Assembly (NCBI GenBank): GCA_964509695.1
Contig: CAZDXN010000003.1
Location: 1 to 55,428 of the forward strand
Reading direction: 5' to 3'
Origin: 2-01-FULL-50-23 sp964509695
GTDB lineage: Bacteria; Patescibacteriota; Microgenomatia; UBA1400; MFAQ01
DNA: 55,428 nt
This document shows positions 55,190-55,428 of this stretch, in pieces. Made by a program: the position numbers and the translations under genes. The notes under the pieces are model-generated. The model did not search any database. It was not told the origin of the DNA and was given only the letters and a program-made list of their open reading frames with translations. How positions within the stretch are numbered: the first letter of the stretch is position 1; the number at the start of each line of letters is the position of its first letter.

Positions 55190-55428
55190 ATGGCGAAGGG
55201 GAAGGAGATTATTGTGGGATCGGGAGGGGTGAGAATCGAACAGTTTTGGAAAGACAATGGTAATAAGGTTTTGGCGGTGACGGCGGGGGTGGGGGCTGGG
55301 GCGGCGGCGCTGCTTTTGGTGAAGGCTTTTTTTGATGCCAAACGAAGAAGAAAGATTGAGGTGAGGGCGGCTGCGGTCAACATGGCTCAGTTTGTTGAGG
55401 AGGCGAAGGAACTGGGCGAGGATAACGG
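55190..55428 (+). CDS. Partial membrane-associated protein, runs off the window
   Basis: At least 79 codons from ATG 55190, without a stop before the edge. N-terminus MAKGKEIIVGSGGVRIEQFW, then a membrane segment (about 27-46: VLAVTAGVGAGAAALLLVKA) and a basic stretch (DAKRRRKIEVRAA) leading into a helical region. TATCAT ends 6 nt before the ATG, which supports the start. Family not recognised from this fragment. Confidence 0.65.
   Translation, partial: MAKGKEIIVGSGGVRIEQFWKDNGNKVLAVTAGVGAGAAALLLVKAFFDAKRRRKIEVRAAAVNMAQFVEEAKELGEDN

Overview
The window looks like a chromosomal segment of a Candidate Phyla Radiation (Patescibacteria) bacterium, most likely Microgenomates-like. The evidence is the small, gene-dense layout with many convergent gene-end overlaps, standard-code bacterial ribosomal proteins (L1, L7/L12, L10, L11, L28, L33), two MreB paralogues, many short proteins without recognisable relatives, and abundant toxin-antitoxin pairs. 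Lineage is an inference: there is no rRNA gene in the window.

Layout. 1-5.2 kb: tRNA-Arg, a PEGA/beta-propeller membrane protein, an mreB paralogue set among dispersed palindromic repeats, and a WecG/TagA glycosyltransferase. 5.2-14.3 kb: an excisionase-like regulator, large unknown proteins, a TrmB-type regulator, a candidate ~380-nt RNA, a 759-residue protein with an internal duplication, and a small HEAGH metallopeptidase. 14.4-26.1 kb: the usual secE-nusG-rplK-rplA-rplJ-rplL cluster, all on the minus strand but broken apart by TA modules (AbrB-PIN, Phd-PIN, RHH-PIN, HEPN-MNT), a Kazal protein, a peptidoglycan hydrolase and unknown membrane proteins. 26.1-33.5 kb: a structured ~160-nt RNA, two nuclease-like proteins, rlmN, small secreted proteins, a DUF4143 ATPase and a 696-residue unknown. 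33.6-38.7 kb: a damaged AbrB-Doc module, four tRNAs (Trp, Thr-UGU, Thr-GGU, Tyr), rpmG, a GNAT acetyltransferase and a bactofilin-like protein. 38.8-43.7 kb: a divergent Elp3/Trm9-like pair, an HExxH protein, a 23S-intervening-sequence-type four-helix protein, an M50 protease and rpmB. 43.7-48.2 kb: three tandem diverged paralogues, then fmt-def behind an RHH-PIN module. 48.2-55.4 kb: an O-antigen-ligase/TPR protein, a collapsed NYN gene, small SD-led genes, an AbrB-PIN module, a second mreB and a partial gene running off the end.

Two expression styles coexist. One group of genes has a TAnAAT-like -10 box 5-8 nt (most often exactly 6 nt) before the ATG, so the transcript should begin at or near the start codon (leaderless). 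A second, more C-rich group has strong Shine-Dalgarno sequences (AAGGAGG type), true leaders and usually hairpin terminators. Two members of that group share a near-identical promoter.

Dispersed palindromes and 7-bp tandem repeats have invaded many coding sequences without breaking the frame, including the housekeeping genes rplA, elp3, fmt and def. The elp3/Trm9-like pair suggests that this organism may make a eukaryote-style mcm5U modification at the tRNA wobble position.
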